This document shows, piece by piece, positions 13,840-21,310 of a DNA stretch of 34,138 nucleotides; the first letter of the stretch is position 1, and every line of letters begins with the position of its first letter. Under the pieces are notes generated by a model. It was not told where the DNA came from. It saw only the letters and a list, made by a program, of their open reading frames with translations, and made no database searches. Source of the stretch: a virus. The stretch covers positions 1-34,138 of IMG/VR virus record IMGVR_UViG_3300042386_000397; one strand, written 5' to 3'. Made by a program: the position numbers and the translations under genes.

Positions 13840-14572
13840 AGAGGGTGTACCTTTAGAGCACCTGACATGGGCTGGTAAAGCCATTGTCGATTACAAACCT
13901 GATGTGGTGGTTAACATAGGTGACTTTGCAGATATGCCCAGCCTTAGTAGCCATGACATCAAGGGGAGTAAGTACTTTGAAGGTCTGCGCTACAAGAAGG
14001 ACGTTGAAGCTGCTAAGGAGGCCATGAAGTTGTTGTTGGCTCCTTTGAAGGAAGCTCAGAAGGCTCAGAAGGAATCTAAGCACAAGGTGTACAAGCCTCG
14101 TATGGTGATGACTTTAGGGAACCATGAGAACCGTATCGATAGGGCTGTCAATAACAACCCAACTTTAGAAGGCTTAATTTCCACAAAGGACTTAGAGTAT
14201 GAAAAAGATTGGGAAGTACACGGGTTTCTTCATCCTGTGTTCATTAATGGTGTTGGCTTTAACCATTATTGGCCTGTTGGTGCAATGGGACGTCCAGCAG
14301 GTGCTGCTAGTGCTATCATTAACAAGCTTCATATGTCTTGTGTTGCAGGACACCAACAAGGAAAGCAAATTGCCTATGGTAAGCGTGCTGATGGGAAGCC
14401 TATTTGTGCTATCATCGTTGGCTCTTACTATCTACACGATGAGAGTTATATGGATCAACTAAGTAACAGACACTGGAGGGGATTACTTATGATGAATGAA
14501 GTACAAGACGGTCACTTCGATGAAATGTTTTTAAGTGTTGAATACCTTGGGAGGAAATATGGACGAGCTTGA
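13805..14572 (+). CDS. Calcineurin-like metallophosphoesterase
   Basis: The start is TTG 13805, with AAGGAG at 13793-13798 six bases upstream and the expected N-terminal strand MRILVVPDCQ. Motifs of the dinuclear metallophosphoesterase fold are VVPDCQ (the family's DxH, here D-x-Q), VVNIGDFAD, MTLGNHENR (GNHE) and SCVAGHQQG (GH). The protein is 255 residues and soluble. Substrates of phage members of this family are mostly unknown; nucleic acid ends or nucleotides are possible given the replication context. The Gln in place of the first His is seen; whether it changes metal choice is inference. It is packed between overlapping genes. Confidence 0.88.
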   Translation: MRILVVPDCQIKEGVPLEHLTWAGKAIVDYKPDVVVNIGDFADMPSLSSHDIKGSKYFEGLRYKKDVEAAKEAMKLLLAPLKEAQKAQKESKHKVYKPRMVMTLGNHENRIDRAVNNNPTLEGLISTKDLEYEKDWEVHGFLHPVFINGVGFNHYWPVGAMGRPAGAASAIINKLHMSCVAGHQQGKQIAYGKRADGKPICAIIVGSYYLHDESYMDQLSNRHWRGLLMMNEVQDGHFDEMFLSVEYLGRKYGRA

Positions 14573-14963
14573 TAAGAAATGTAAAACCTGCTTTTATAGT
14601 AATCTAGATAAAGGTATTCATCCTTGTAACCATTGCTTTCAGTTTGATAGATGGGTTCCTCGTGATATGTACATAAAAGAAGCAGCAAAGCCATTAAGTG
14701 AAGCCATTAAAGAATGGGTTGATGGTAATGATGATGAAGCTGGGTATCAGAAGTGGAGTCCAGTTGAGAAGCCTAGACACTACACTGAGCACCCGTCAGG
14801 TATTGAATGTATCCAAGTTACAGAACACATGGGCTTTAATTTGGGCAATGCAATCAAATACATCTGGCGTTGTGACCTTAAGCAAGATGCCATTGAAGAC
14901 CTGAAGAAGGCTAAGTGGTATATTGACAGAGAGATTAATCGTCGTGCTAAACATAACATTTGA
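14559..14963 (+). CDS. DUF3310-type protein with N-terminal cysteine cluster
   Basis: ATG 14559 follows GGGAGG and overlaps the metallophosphoesterase gene by 14 bases. The N-terminus has CKTC and, 13 residues on, CNHC (MDELDKKCKTCFYS, HPCNHCFQFD), a likely zinc site. The C-terminal half, starting KPRHYTEHPSGIECIQVTEH and GNAIKYIWR with a KKAKWYIDREI helix, is the DUF3310 domain. That domain is found alone in many phages and, as I recall, in T7 gp1.7 nucleotide kinase. A role in nucleotide metabolism fits the neighbouring ribonucleotide reductase but is not proven. Confidence 0.85.
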   Translation: MDELDKKCKTCFYSNLDKGIHPCNHCFQFDRWVPRDMYIKEAAKPLSEAIKEWVDGNDDEAGYQKWSPVEKPRHYTEHPSGIECIQVTEHMGFNLGNAIKYIWRCDLKQDAIEDLKKAKWYIDREINRRAKHNI

Positions 14964-15102
14964 AGAACTGAAAGAGGCTCTCAAGCGTTTAGATGAGGTC
15001 ACACTCGTGGAACTGCTAGGACTTCAGAGTGATGACCTTGTCGAAAGATTTGATGATTTGATTGAGAAGAAACAAGAATATTTAATAAAGGAACTAGACT
15101 AA
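14944..15102 (+). CDS. 52-residue acidic small phage protein (GTG start)
   Basis: GTG 14944 gives VLNITFEELKEALKRLDEVT, then LVELLGLQSDDLVERFDDLI and a charged tail, an acidic all-helical product. It overlaps the end of the DUF3310 gene by 20 bases. Its stop TAA shares a base with the ATG of the ribonucleotide reductase (TAATG). I recall the pattern ITFEELxxAIKRLDEVTLLELL beside DUF3310 genes in other phages. The function is unknown. Confidence 0.65.
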   Translation: MLNITFEELKEALKRLDEVTLVELLGLQSDDLVERFDDLIEKKQEYLIKELD

Positions 15103-17009
15103 TGACAACAACAACTATGACACCTTACCAAGAGTACATAGGAAAAAGCAGATATTCTCGCTACTTGGATGATAAAGGCCGGAGAGAGCACTGGCCTGAG
15201 ACTGTTAACCGCTACTTTGACTTCATGAGCAAGCACTTGCAAGAGAAGCATAATTACACTATTCCTGCAAATCTAAAATCGGAACTTCAATCTGCAGTAA
15301 CTAACTTAGAAGTGATGCCATCAATGAGAAGCATCATGACAGCTGGTGATGCTTTAGAGCGTCAGAACATTGCAGGTTATAACTGTTCATACCTACCCAT
15401 TGATGACCCCAAAGCCTTTGATGAGGCTATGTACATCCTCCTGTGTGGTACTGGTGTAGGCTTTAGTGTGGAGCAAAAGTATGTATCTAAGTTACCTGAG
15501 ATTCCAGTTGAGTTGTACAATAGTGGCACTGTCATTAATGTTAAGGACTCCAAAGAGGGCTGGGCTAAAGCCTTACGACAAGTCATTGCCTTGTTATACG
15601 CTGGAGAAGTGCCTAAGTGGGATGTTTCGGGTGTACGTCCGGCAGGAGCGAGACTCAAGACTTTCGGTGGAAGAGCATCAGGGCCACAACCGCTTGTTGA
15701 CTTGTTCAAGTATGTGGTTGCAAAGTTCCGTGGAGCAGTTGGACGGAAGCTCACCTCGCTTGAGGCACACGATATTCTATGTAAGGTCGGAGAAGTCGTG
15801 GTTGTTGGTGGTGTACGACGATCAGCAATGATCTCTCTGTCAGACTTGAGCGATGACCGTATGGCTCACGCTAAAGCTGGTAACTGGTGGGACGGTAATG
15901 GTCAACGTGCCTTGGCTAACAACAGTGCCATCTACGAAGTTAAGCCTGACGTAGGTAAGTTCATGCGTGAGTGGTCAAGCATTTATGAATCACATTCTGG
16001 AGAGCGAGGCATCTTTAACCGTTATGCAAGTGAACTTCAAGCAGCTAAGAGTGGACGTAGGGAATTGGGTAAAGAGTGGGGTACAAACCCTTGCAGTGAG
16101 ATTATCCTTAGACCTTATCAATTTTGTAATCTGTCTTCTGTTATTGTTCGGAGCGATGATAGTGTGGATACTCTACGGAATAAAGTGCGCTTGGCTACTA
16201 TTCTGGGGACTTTTCAATCGACGATGACTAACTTCCCGTACCTTCGTAAGGTGTGGCAGACAAACACTGAAGATGAGCGTTTGTTGGGTGTGTCTATGAC
16301 TGGTATTTTGGACAATGCTTTGCTCAATGACCCTGATAACACTGAGTTGCCAGCTATCTTGGAAGGACTTAAAAATGTTGCTATTGACATTAACGCTCAG
16401 TTTGCTGACGCTATCGGTATTAATCGTAGTGCTGCCATTACTGCCATTAAGCCAGAGGGAACTGTCTCTCAGCTTACAGGGACTGCTAGTGGTATCCACC
16501 CTCAGCACAGTCAGTACTTTATTCGTCGTGTTCGGTCTGATAACAAAGACCCTCTGACTGCATTCTTGAAAGAGCAAGGGTTCCCGTCTGAGTTGTGTGT
16601 GATGAAGCCAGATAGCACAACTATCTTTAGCTTCCCAATGCGAGTTGAGAAGGGTGCTGTACTGCGTGAAGACTTGAATGCTATCCAACACTTGAAACTG
16701 TGGTTACTGTTCCAGCGTCACTACTGTGAGCATAAGCCTTCAGTGACTATTTCAGTGACTGAGACTGAGTGGCCTGAGGTTGGAGCATGGGTGTGGAATA
16801 ACTTTGATGAGATTACAGGTGTGAGCTTCTTACCGATGGATGGTGGAACATACCGACAAGCTCCTTATGAGTCCATGACTGAAGAAGAGTATCATGCAAT
16901 GGTTGCTGCTATGCCAGCTGGTATTGATTGGGATAAACTGGTTGAAGGTACTGACAATGTAGAAGGTGCTCAGACACTGGCTTGCACCGCTGGTGCTTGT
17001 GAGATATGA
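15102..17009 (+). CDS. nrdJ: Adenosylcobalamin-dependent (class II) ribonucleotide reductase, monomeric
   Basis: This enzyme reduces ribonucleotides to deoxyribonucleotides using vitamin B12 as radical source, supplying dNTPs for phage replication. The 635-residue protein resembles the monomeric Lactobacillus leichmannii RTPR. It has C95 in NIAGYNCSYLP and NPCSEIILRPYQFCNLSS, in which two cysteines 11 apart match C408/C419. GTVSQLTGTASGIHPQHS follows, and the C-terminal pair ACTAGAC, 5 apart, matches C731/C736. The protein is about 100 residues shorter than the Lactobacillus enzyme. No nrdA/B or nrdD is present, so dNTP supply would depend on host or environmental cobalamin. AAGGA precedes the start. 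Confidence 0.93.
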   Translation: MTTTTMTPYQEYIGKSRYSRYLDDKGRREHWPETVNRYFDFMSKHLQEKHNYTIPANLKSELQSAVTNLEVMPSMRSIMTAGDALERQNIAGYNCSYLPIDDPKAFDEAMYILLCGTGVGFSVEQKYVSKLPEIPVELYNSGTVINVKDSKEGWAKALRQVIALLYAGEVPKWDVSGVRPAGARLKTFGGRASGPQPLVDLFKYVVAKFRGAVGRKLTSLEAHDILCKVGEVVVVGGVRRSAMISLSDLSDDRMAHAKAGNWWDGNGQRALANNSAIYEVKPDVGKFMREWSSIYESHSGERGIFNRYASELQAAKSGRRELGKEWGTNPCSEIILRPYQFCNLSSVIVRSDDSVDTLRNKVRLATILGTFQSTMTNFPYLRKVWQTNTEDERLLGVSMTGILDNALLNDPDNTELPAILEGLKNVAIDINAQFADAIGINRSAAITAIKPEGTVSQLTGTASGIHPQHSQYFIRRVRSDNKDPLTAFLKEQGFPSELCVMKPDSTTIFSFPMRVEKGAVLREDLNAIQHLKLWLLFQRHYCEHKPSVTISVTETEWPEVGAWVWNNFDEITGVSFLPMDGGTYRQAPYESMTEEEYHAMVAAMPAGIDWDKLVEGTDNVEGAQTLACTAGACEI

Positions 17010-17158
17010 TACTTGACTTTGAATTCAAGACTGGATTAGTCTTTGGTATAGAAGCTGATGAACTCTACATCATGGATGAAAATGATAAGATGTCAGAGGA
17101 AGCTAACCAAGTCATCTACTTACATATAGGCTTTATAACAATAGCTTTTATATTCTAA
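17006..17158 (+). CDS. 50-residue small phage protein downstream of nrdJ
   Basis: ATG 17006 overlaps the reductase stop by ATGA. The product starts MILDFEFKTGLVFGIEADEL and ends in the hydrophobic LHIGFITIAFIF. I recall this FEFKTGLVFGIExDE pattern in tiny phage proteins. It is the last gene of the rightward block, 3 bases before the convergent terminator. The function is unknown. Confidence 0.6.
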   Translation: MILDFEFKTGLVFGIEADELYIMDENDKMSEEANQVIYLHIGFITIAFIF

Positions 17159-17161
17159 CTA

Positions 17162-17197
17162 AAAAGCCCTTAGGAGATAAAACTCTTAAGGGCTTTT
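17162..17197. terminator. Bidirectional rho-independent terminator between converging blocks
   Basis: AAAAGCCCTTAGGAG (17162-17176) pairs with CTCTTAAGGGCTTTT (17183-17197) over the loop ATAAAA, a 15-bp stem with one G-U pair. The A-tract on one side and T-tract on the other make it work in both directions. It sits exactly where the rightward early/middle block meets the leftward late block. Confidence 0.93.
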
Positions 17198-17203
17198 CTG
17201 TTA

Positions 17204-17815
17204 TTAGCTCAGTACTTCTAGAGCATGGTTGATATGTTTTATTCTATCCTCTAGACCTATCGTACCTCCATTGATACGCTTAGTCATTGTTACGAAGTCA
17301 CCACTATCAGCATACTGGTTAAGCCTATGTGTTTGCCAAAACCATCCAGCTGTTTGAGCTGCATACATTGGTGTACGAACTAACTCAGGCTGCATGATAA
17401 AGTCAACACCCAAGGCTTGTCCAGCGTGATAGAAATTATTCATGCCAGTCAGCTGTAAAAATCCGGAGCCACGGAACCTGAACCCATCCCCAGAAGCTTC
17501 ATCTCTGTTGCCCATACGATTACCGTAAATCCTATTGGCAATCTTCTGTGGCTGCTTCTCATAAGCTGCTGCAGTCTCAGGAGTGAATCCCCACACACGC
17601 CTAGGAGTTTGAGGAAACAACTTCAGCAGGGTAGGTGCTCTGTAGTTTAGATTCTCTTCCATGATGCGGAAGTTCCCACACTCATGACCACACTGACCAA
17701 TCCATGAAGCTTGCTGAGCTGGTGTAGTGATACCAAACCTTTCAAAAGTCTCATTGAAAGGATCTGCAAGTGCAGGGTCAATCTTAAGCTGTCTTAGTTG
17801 TTCACCGTTTACCAT
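17204..17815 (-). CDS. Endolysin, GH19 chitinase/lysozyme family
   Basis: This enzyme cleaves peptidoglycan sugar chains to release progeny. The 203-residue protein has the GH19 features: catalytic E45 in GQCGHECGNF, nearby E53/E54 (RIMEENLNYR), ANRIYGNRMGN, and the substrate-binding FRFRGSGFLQLTG. The C-terminal half completes the helical fold (AGWFWQTHRLNQYA, MTKRINGGTIGLEDR). No signal peptide or membrane span is visible, so it needs the holin for export. It is the last gene of the leftward late block and its start overlaps Rz by 14 bases. Confidence 0.93.
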   Translation of the reverse strand: MVNGEQLRQLKIDPALADPFNETFERFGITTPAQQASWIGQCGHECGNFRIMEENLNYRAPTLLKLFPQTPRRVWGFTPETAAAYEKQPQKIANRIYGNRMGNRDEASGDGFRFRGSGFLQLTGMNNFYHAGQALGVDFIMQPELVRTPMYAAQTAGWFWQTHRLNQYADSGDFVTMTKRINGGTIGLEDRIKHINHALEVLS

Positions 17816-18275
17816 TGACCAGCTCCCTCATTTCGTTGTAGGCTGCGACACATTGGGTGTGCTTGACGATGGCTTTGTCTCCTTCTGCGACGATGTCGAT
17901 AAGAGCATTAATAGTCTGTCGCTCAAGTTCGGAAGGCTCGTCTCTGCTATTTCCTGTGGCAGGGGTGGAACCTGTGCTGGCTTGTGCACAACTGGTGGTG
18001 GGGAGGCGCAACCTGCCAGTGTTAGCAAGCTCACGCATAGCAGACTTCTTTTTAGATATTTCATTTTTAGCCTTTCTTAGTGCCGTTTCTTTATCAGCTA
18101 GTTTAGAAGCCATTGACTTTTCAATTTCACGAGCTTCAGCATTCTTCTTAGCAATCTCTATCTGCATATCCTGATCTCGTTCAAGCCATCCATAATGATG
18201 ACCAACTTGATACGTACCGAATAAAGATATGAGTGCACTTATTATAAGCCACGGTAATGGTATTGGAAGGAACAT
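17802..18275 (-). CDS. Rz: Rz-like inner-membrane spanin
   Basis: The 157-residue protein has an N-terminal membrane span (PLPWLIISALISLFGTYQVG) followed by a long charged coiled coil (MQIEIAKKNAEAREIEKSMA, ALRKAKNEISKKKSAMREL), the plan of i-spanins. These bridge to an outer-membrane lipoprotein and fuse the membranes at lysis. An Rz1-like lipoprotein is wholly embedded in another frame. The start overlaps the previous stop (TAATG at 18275). The C-terminal region contains two cysteines. Confidence 0.88.
   Translation of the reverse strand: MFLPIPLPWLIISALISLFGTYQVGHHYGWLERDQDMQIEIAKKNAEAREIEKSMASKLADKETALRKAKNEISKKKSAMRELANTGRLRLPTTSCAQASTGSTPATGNSRDEPSELERQTINALIDIVAEGDKAIVKHTQCVAAYNEMRELVNGKR
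17828..18064 (-). CDS. Rz1: Rz1-like outer-membrane spanin lipoprotein, embedded in Rz
   Basis: The frame lies entirely within Rz, shifted by one. ATG 18064 follows AAAGG. The product has a lipoprotein signal MKYLKRSLLCVSLLTLAGCA with lipobox LTLAGC, so it should be lipidated at Cys18. A proline-rich mature start follows (SPPPVVHKPAQVPPLPQ), as in lambda Rz1. Its 78 residues are in the usual range. The pairing with Rz gives a complete two-component spanin. Confidence 0.9.
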   Translation of the reverse strand: MKYLKRSLLCVSLLTLAGCASPPPVVHKPAQVPPLPQEIAETSLPNLSDRLLMLLSTSSQKETKPSSSTPNVSQPTTK

Positions 18276-18817
18276 TAGTCTACCTCTTTTCTAGCTTGTG
18301 CTATCTCTTCTCTATCCTCATCATCCTCTAGGTGCTCAGGAGGAGTCGTAGGTGGAGGGCCGGGTGTCCATGATTCATCTAACTCAGGATTCTTCCATAC
18401 TGGCATAGCACCAAAGGGTTGACTTGGTAGGCCATAGGCTGACTGTGGAGGAGCGAAGCTCTGGTGAGGAGCATAACTGCTACCGTAACCTCCACCGTAT
18501 CCTCCACCATTGCCACATTGTTGCATCATAGGAGGCTGTGGAGATCTAAAAGCACTGTTAACAGCTCTCTTACCTACAATGCCTCCAATACCACCCACAA
18601 GTAACAAGACAATATCGTTAAGCATCTTGGTGTATGCTTGGTCAATAGGAGCCATTGACTTAATAGGCTGTGTCACAAAGGTAACTGAGTATAGGAGTGC
18701 AAAGACAATACCTATTAAAATGAAAGTAATAGCAATTACAACGAAGCCCCAGATACGTACTTCAATCTCTTCAGTTGTTAGTTTAATTGGTGTATCGCTA
18801 CTATTTAGTCTTATCAA
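18275..18817 (-). CDS. Two-span membrane protein, holin candidate
   Basis: The 180-residue protein has a long hydrophobic helix (WGFVVIAITFILIGIVFALL) and a second shorter one (DIVLLLVGGIGGIVGKRAV). A Gly/Tyr-rich and then Pro-rich hydrophilic tail follows (GNGGGYGGGYGSSYAP, WTPGPPPTTPP) and ends in charged residues. Adjacent to spanin and endolysin genes, it is the best holin candidate in the lysis cassette, a role it would play by forming membrane lesions that release the endolysin. The long low-complexity tail is unusual for a holin. The assignment is from topology and position; I recall the KLTTEEIEVRIWGF start from unnamed phage membrane proteins. Confidence 0.65.
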   Translation of the reverse strand: MIRLNSSDTPIKLTTEEIEVRIWGFVVIAITFILIGIVFALLYSVTFVTQPIKSMAPIDQAYTKMLNDIVLLLVGGIGGIVGKRAVNSAFRSPQPPMMQQCGNGGGYGGGYGSSYAPHQSFAPPQSAYGLPSQPFGAMPVWKNPELDESWTPGPPPTTPPEHLEDDEDREEIAQARKEVD

Positions 18818-18989
18818 TTTGTTTCTCCAAGATAGGTGCTACAAGGTATTCAGGACAGGTTTGAGTAAACTGACATCTAGGTTTCTGACACTGTTCAGCA
18901 TGGAAGTTATCAGGATTCTGACAATAGTATCTGTATCTGTCTTCACACCCTGCTAACATAAATAATAGAATGAATAATAGATATTTCAT
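18801..18989 (-). CDS. Small cysteine-rich lipoprotein
   Basis: The protein begins MKYLLFILLFMLAGCEDRYR, a type II signal with lipobox FMLAGC and predicted acylation at Cys15. The 48-residue mature part carries four further cysteines (YYCQNPDN, EQCQKPRC, QTCPEYL). I recall similar lipoproteins (RYRYxCQDPxN pattern) in lysis regions of podophages. It overlaps the holin candidate by 17 bases. It could act at the outer membrane in lysis or superinfection exclusion; this is not proven. Confidence 0.75.
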   Translation of the reverse strand: MKYLLFILLFMLAGCEDRYRYYCQNPDNFHAEQCQKPRCQFTQTCPEYLVAPILEKQIDKTK

Positions 18990-19135
18990 AAACCAATCTT
19001 AGATAGTAGGAGATTAACAACTTTATCCGACAAATCGTCAGGGAGAAACTTAAGGAAGCCTAAGAAGTACAAGGCTACACAGCCATAGACAAATATCTTG
19101 AGGCACATATCAAATGTCTTCTGGTATTCATTCAC
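18986..19135 (-). CDS. 49-residue membrane protein (GTG start)
   Basis: GTG at 19135 overlaps the stop of the upstream gene (GTGA), and the stop overlaps the lipoprotein ATG (ATGA, 18986-18989). The product is VNEYQKTFDMCLKIFVYGCV, then ALYFLGFLKFLPDDLSDK and a hydrophobic end, one clear membrane span. An ATG at 19108 is a weaker alternative start. Perfect coupling at both ends argues that it is real. The function is unknown; it may belong to the lysis cassette. Confidence 0.65.
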   Translation of the reverse strand: MNEYQKTFDMCLKIFVYGCVALYFLGFLKFLPDDLSDKVVNLLLSKIGL

Positions 19136-19629
19136 CGTCCACACCTGAGAGTAGTTTGACAGAAGGTCATTAACTCATTAACACCAATAAACACTAAGAA
19201 CAAAACAAAAGCACAACCACCTATAATCATTCCTAGTTCATTCATCTCTTGTTCTTTTTGTTTAGCTGCTTTCTCAGCCTTCTTCAGAGCACTAAGCTCC
19301 TTAGCATCAGCTAAGTCCATGTCAGCTTGTCTAGCCTTAATCTTATTCCAGACATCAATCTTACCTGTCTGCATGAAGAGCATCTTGAGTTCTTCTTCAA
19401 AGGCTCTGGCTTGATCCAAAGCCATCTCAATCTGTAATGCAGTTCCCATGTTGGAACCTTTACCAGACTGCTTAGCCTGAAGCATAGCCTTTGTAGCTAC
19501 ACTCTTAGCATCAAACATCTTGCCAATCATGGGTGCAAGACTGCCTAGGTCATTGGCTACTTTACTAGCCTTCTTGACCATACTAATTGCTGACTGTATA
19601 CCCGCTAGAGCTGTTAGAGGATCAATCAT
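19132..19629 (-). CDS. Helical protein with C-terminal membrane span
   Basis: ATG 19629 overlaps the previous stop by ATGA and gives 165 residues beginning MIDPLTALAGIQSAISMVKK; in-frame starts further upstream lie inside that gene. Long alternating-charge helices follow (AFEEELKMLFMQTGKIDVWN, ALKKAEKAAKQKEQEMNELG). The single C-terminal membrane segment is MIIGGCAFVLFLVFIGVNEL. I recall MIDPxTAxAxxQSAIxxVKK proteins in phage late regions without a firm function. An internal virion or lysis-associated role is possible. Confidence 0.75.
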   Translation of the reverse strand: MIDPLTALAGIQSAISMVKKASKVANDLGSLAPMIGKMFDAKSVATKAMLQAKQSGKGSNMGTALQIEMALDQARAFEEELKMLFMQTGKIDVWNKIKARQADMDLADAKELSALKKAEKAAKQKEQEMNELGMIIGGCAFVLFLVFIGVNELMTFCQTTLRCGR

Positions 19630-19793
19630 TTCTTGTCTGCTTTCTTCCATTCTAGACACACGACAATACGAGTCTTATAGTCATCAGCCCACCTCCATGC
19701 CCACTTAACACATCTATCTGCGTTAGGGTCGAAGCCAGCTGTCGCTATAAAACTCGTAAAGATGATGAGAAGGGCTAGAGTTAGCCTCTTCAT
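19626..19793 (-). CDS. 55-residue secreted protein with signal peptide
   Basis: The frame starts at ATG 19793 and ends in an ATGA overlap with the next gene. The N-terminus MKRLTLALLIIFTSFIATAG is a clear type I signal peptide, probably cleaved after ATA or ATAG. The short mature part has two cysteines (DRCVKWAWRWAD, VVCLEWKK) and many tryptophans, and could form a disulfide-linked periplasmic peptide. No family is recognised. Its position is between virion and lysis genes. Confidence 0.65.
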   Translation of the reverse strand: MKRLTLALLIIFTSFIATAGFDPNADRCVKWAWRWADDYKTRIVVCLEWKKADKK

Positions 19794-19799
19794 GGATAC

Positions 19800-21296
19800 T
19801 TACTGTTGAGGTTCTTGAGGAACACCAGACAACATTCCTCGCCATGCCATATTAGGAGGAATCTGTGGAAGTTGTCCTGAAGCTATGTCTGACATCAACC
19901 TATTTACACCACGTTGACGTAGAGCACCTTGAAGCTTATCAGCACCATAACCTAAACCTGCTACTGTAGCTGCAGCTGCTGGATTAGCAAAGGAACCAGC
20001 AACAGTACTAGCTTGCATCAAAGCACTACGCTCAGGGTTCAGACGAGCCACCAGAGACAATAGAGGATCTCCTACTGGCCCTGAAGCTACACTCTTAATA
20101 GCATTTTTCTCACGCTCTGAAAAGAATCTCATCTTATCTTTATTAGCTGCTAAATTAATCAACTGTCTACGAATTAATTCACCCTCAGAAGCTTTAGGAT
20201 CTAGTGCACGAGCTTCAGCAACATTCAAAGCATCTTCTAGCACAGTAGCACGAGACAAATTACGCCAGTCCTTACGTGCATCCTGTACAGTTTTAACAGC
20301 TGTGCCTAAATTACCTTTACTAGCTAATACATCTTTAGAACCTAGCTTAGTGATGTAGTTATCCAGTTCAGATACAGCTTGACCAGCATACTTACGAGTT
20401 GCTGCGTCTTTCTCTAACTTCAAGTCTACTAAGGCAGACCTCATCTGTTCTAGCTTAGTGAAAGAAACTCTCTGAGTTCCTACCATGTCTCTAACTTGTT
20501 CAAGCACTTGGGCAACAGGTTCATGTGCTTTAAGTTTAGGGTTAAAGTTTTCTTTAAGTAAAGCAGCTTCAATATTGTTAAAGTTATCTAATACACTCTT
20601 AGGCTTAAGAAAGACACCTTGTTGATCTACAGTTGCATAGGATCTTTGAGCACGTTGTTTAATCTGATCTAAAGTTATGAGAGGTTCACGCTGTGCAGTT
20701 GCAGCTGTAGCACCTTTAGCAGCACCTACGCCAGCCACAGCACCAGCAGCAATACCTGCAATAGCACTTAGAAGTGGATTCTCAGTAGCCTCTTGAACAA
20801 CATCTGCAGCAGCTTGTCCAGCCACACCACCAGCTCCCGCAGCAGCTGTCTGTTGTAGTAAGTTCTGACGCAATGGAGCCAAAGCAGCTGAAGTGCCTGA
20901 CATAACAGCCTGTGCTGGAACACTTGCCATCGCTGCTGTACCAGTCTGCACAGCTCTCTCAAGTCCTGTCTCAGGAGTTGGAAGACCTGCAGCAGTTAGA
21001 ACATTCTGCAAGCCTTGAGTTGGTGAAGCCATTACTTGCTTACCAGCTAACATATTTACACCTGCAGCTACAGGCTCAGCCAACATAGCAGGAAGTGAAG
21101 CTAAACCTGTAATACCAGCACGAGCTGTAAGACCTAATTGTCTACCAGTCTCTTGAGCTAAGCTGCGTTGAGGCTTCTCAGCAGGTGTAGAGTAGTTCTG
21201 CTGTGCATAAGCTAGTACTTGTTCTTGTGTAGCTCCTTCAGGTGCTGTAATCTCATACTCCTTACCATCTGGAGCTGTAACAACGTATGTAGGCAT
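19800..21296 (-). CDS. Putative internal virion / DNA ejection protein
   Basis: This 498-residue Ala-rich protein has an N-terminal motif YVVTAPDGKEYEITAPEGAT (about 4-23) that I associate with large phage internal proteins. Hydrophobic glycine/alanine stretches follow (LLSAIAGIAAGAVAGVGAAK), then a long helical region (KLEQMRSALVDLKLEKDAAT). No enzyme motif is visible. It is the third of three consecutive Ala/Gln-rich virion genes, the place where P22-like and T7-like podophages keep ejection proteins that cross the envelope with the DNA. The assignment is by composition and order. Confidence 0.65.
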   Translation of the reverse strand: MPTYVVTAPDGKEYEITAPEGATQEQVLAYAQQNYSTPAEKPQRSLAQETGRQLGLTARAGITGLASLPAMLAEPVAAGVNMLAGKQVMASPTQGLQNVLTAAGLPTPETGLERAVQTGTAAMASVPAQAVMSGTSAALAPLRQNLLQQTAAAGAGGVAGQAAADVVQEATENPLLSAIAGIAAGAVAGVGAAKGATAATAQREPLITLDQIKQRAQRSYATVDQQGVFLKPKSVLDNFNNIEAALLKENFNPKLKAHEPVAQVLEQVRDMVGTQRVSFTKLEQMRSALVDLKLEKDAATRKYAGQAVSELDNYITKLGSKDVLASKGNLGTAVKTVQDARKDWRNLSRATVLEDALNVAEARALDPKASEGELIRRQLINLAANKDKMRFFSEREKNAIKSVASGPVGDPLLSLVARLNPERSALMQASTVAGSFANPAAAATVAGLGYGADKLQGALRQRGVNRLMSDIASGQLPQIPPNMAWRGMLSGVPQEPQQ

Positions 21297-21310
21297 TATG
21301 AATCCTTGTA

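Noticed and set aside
16173-16691. Minus-strand frame of 172 codons inside the ribonucleotide reductase gene
   Set aside because: It is antisense to the catalytic core of an intact enzyme, with no known motif in its translation.
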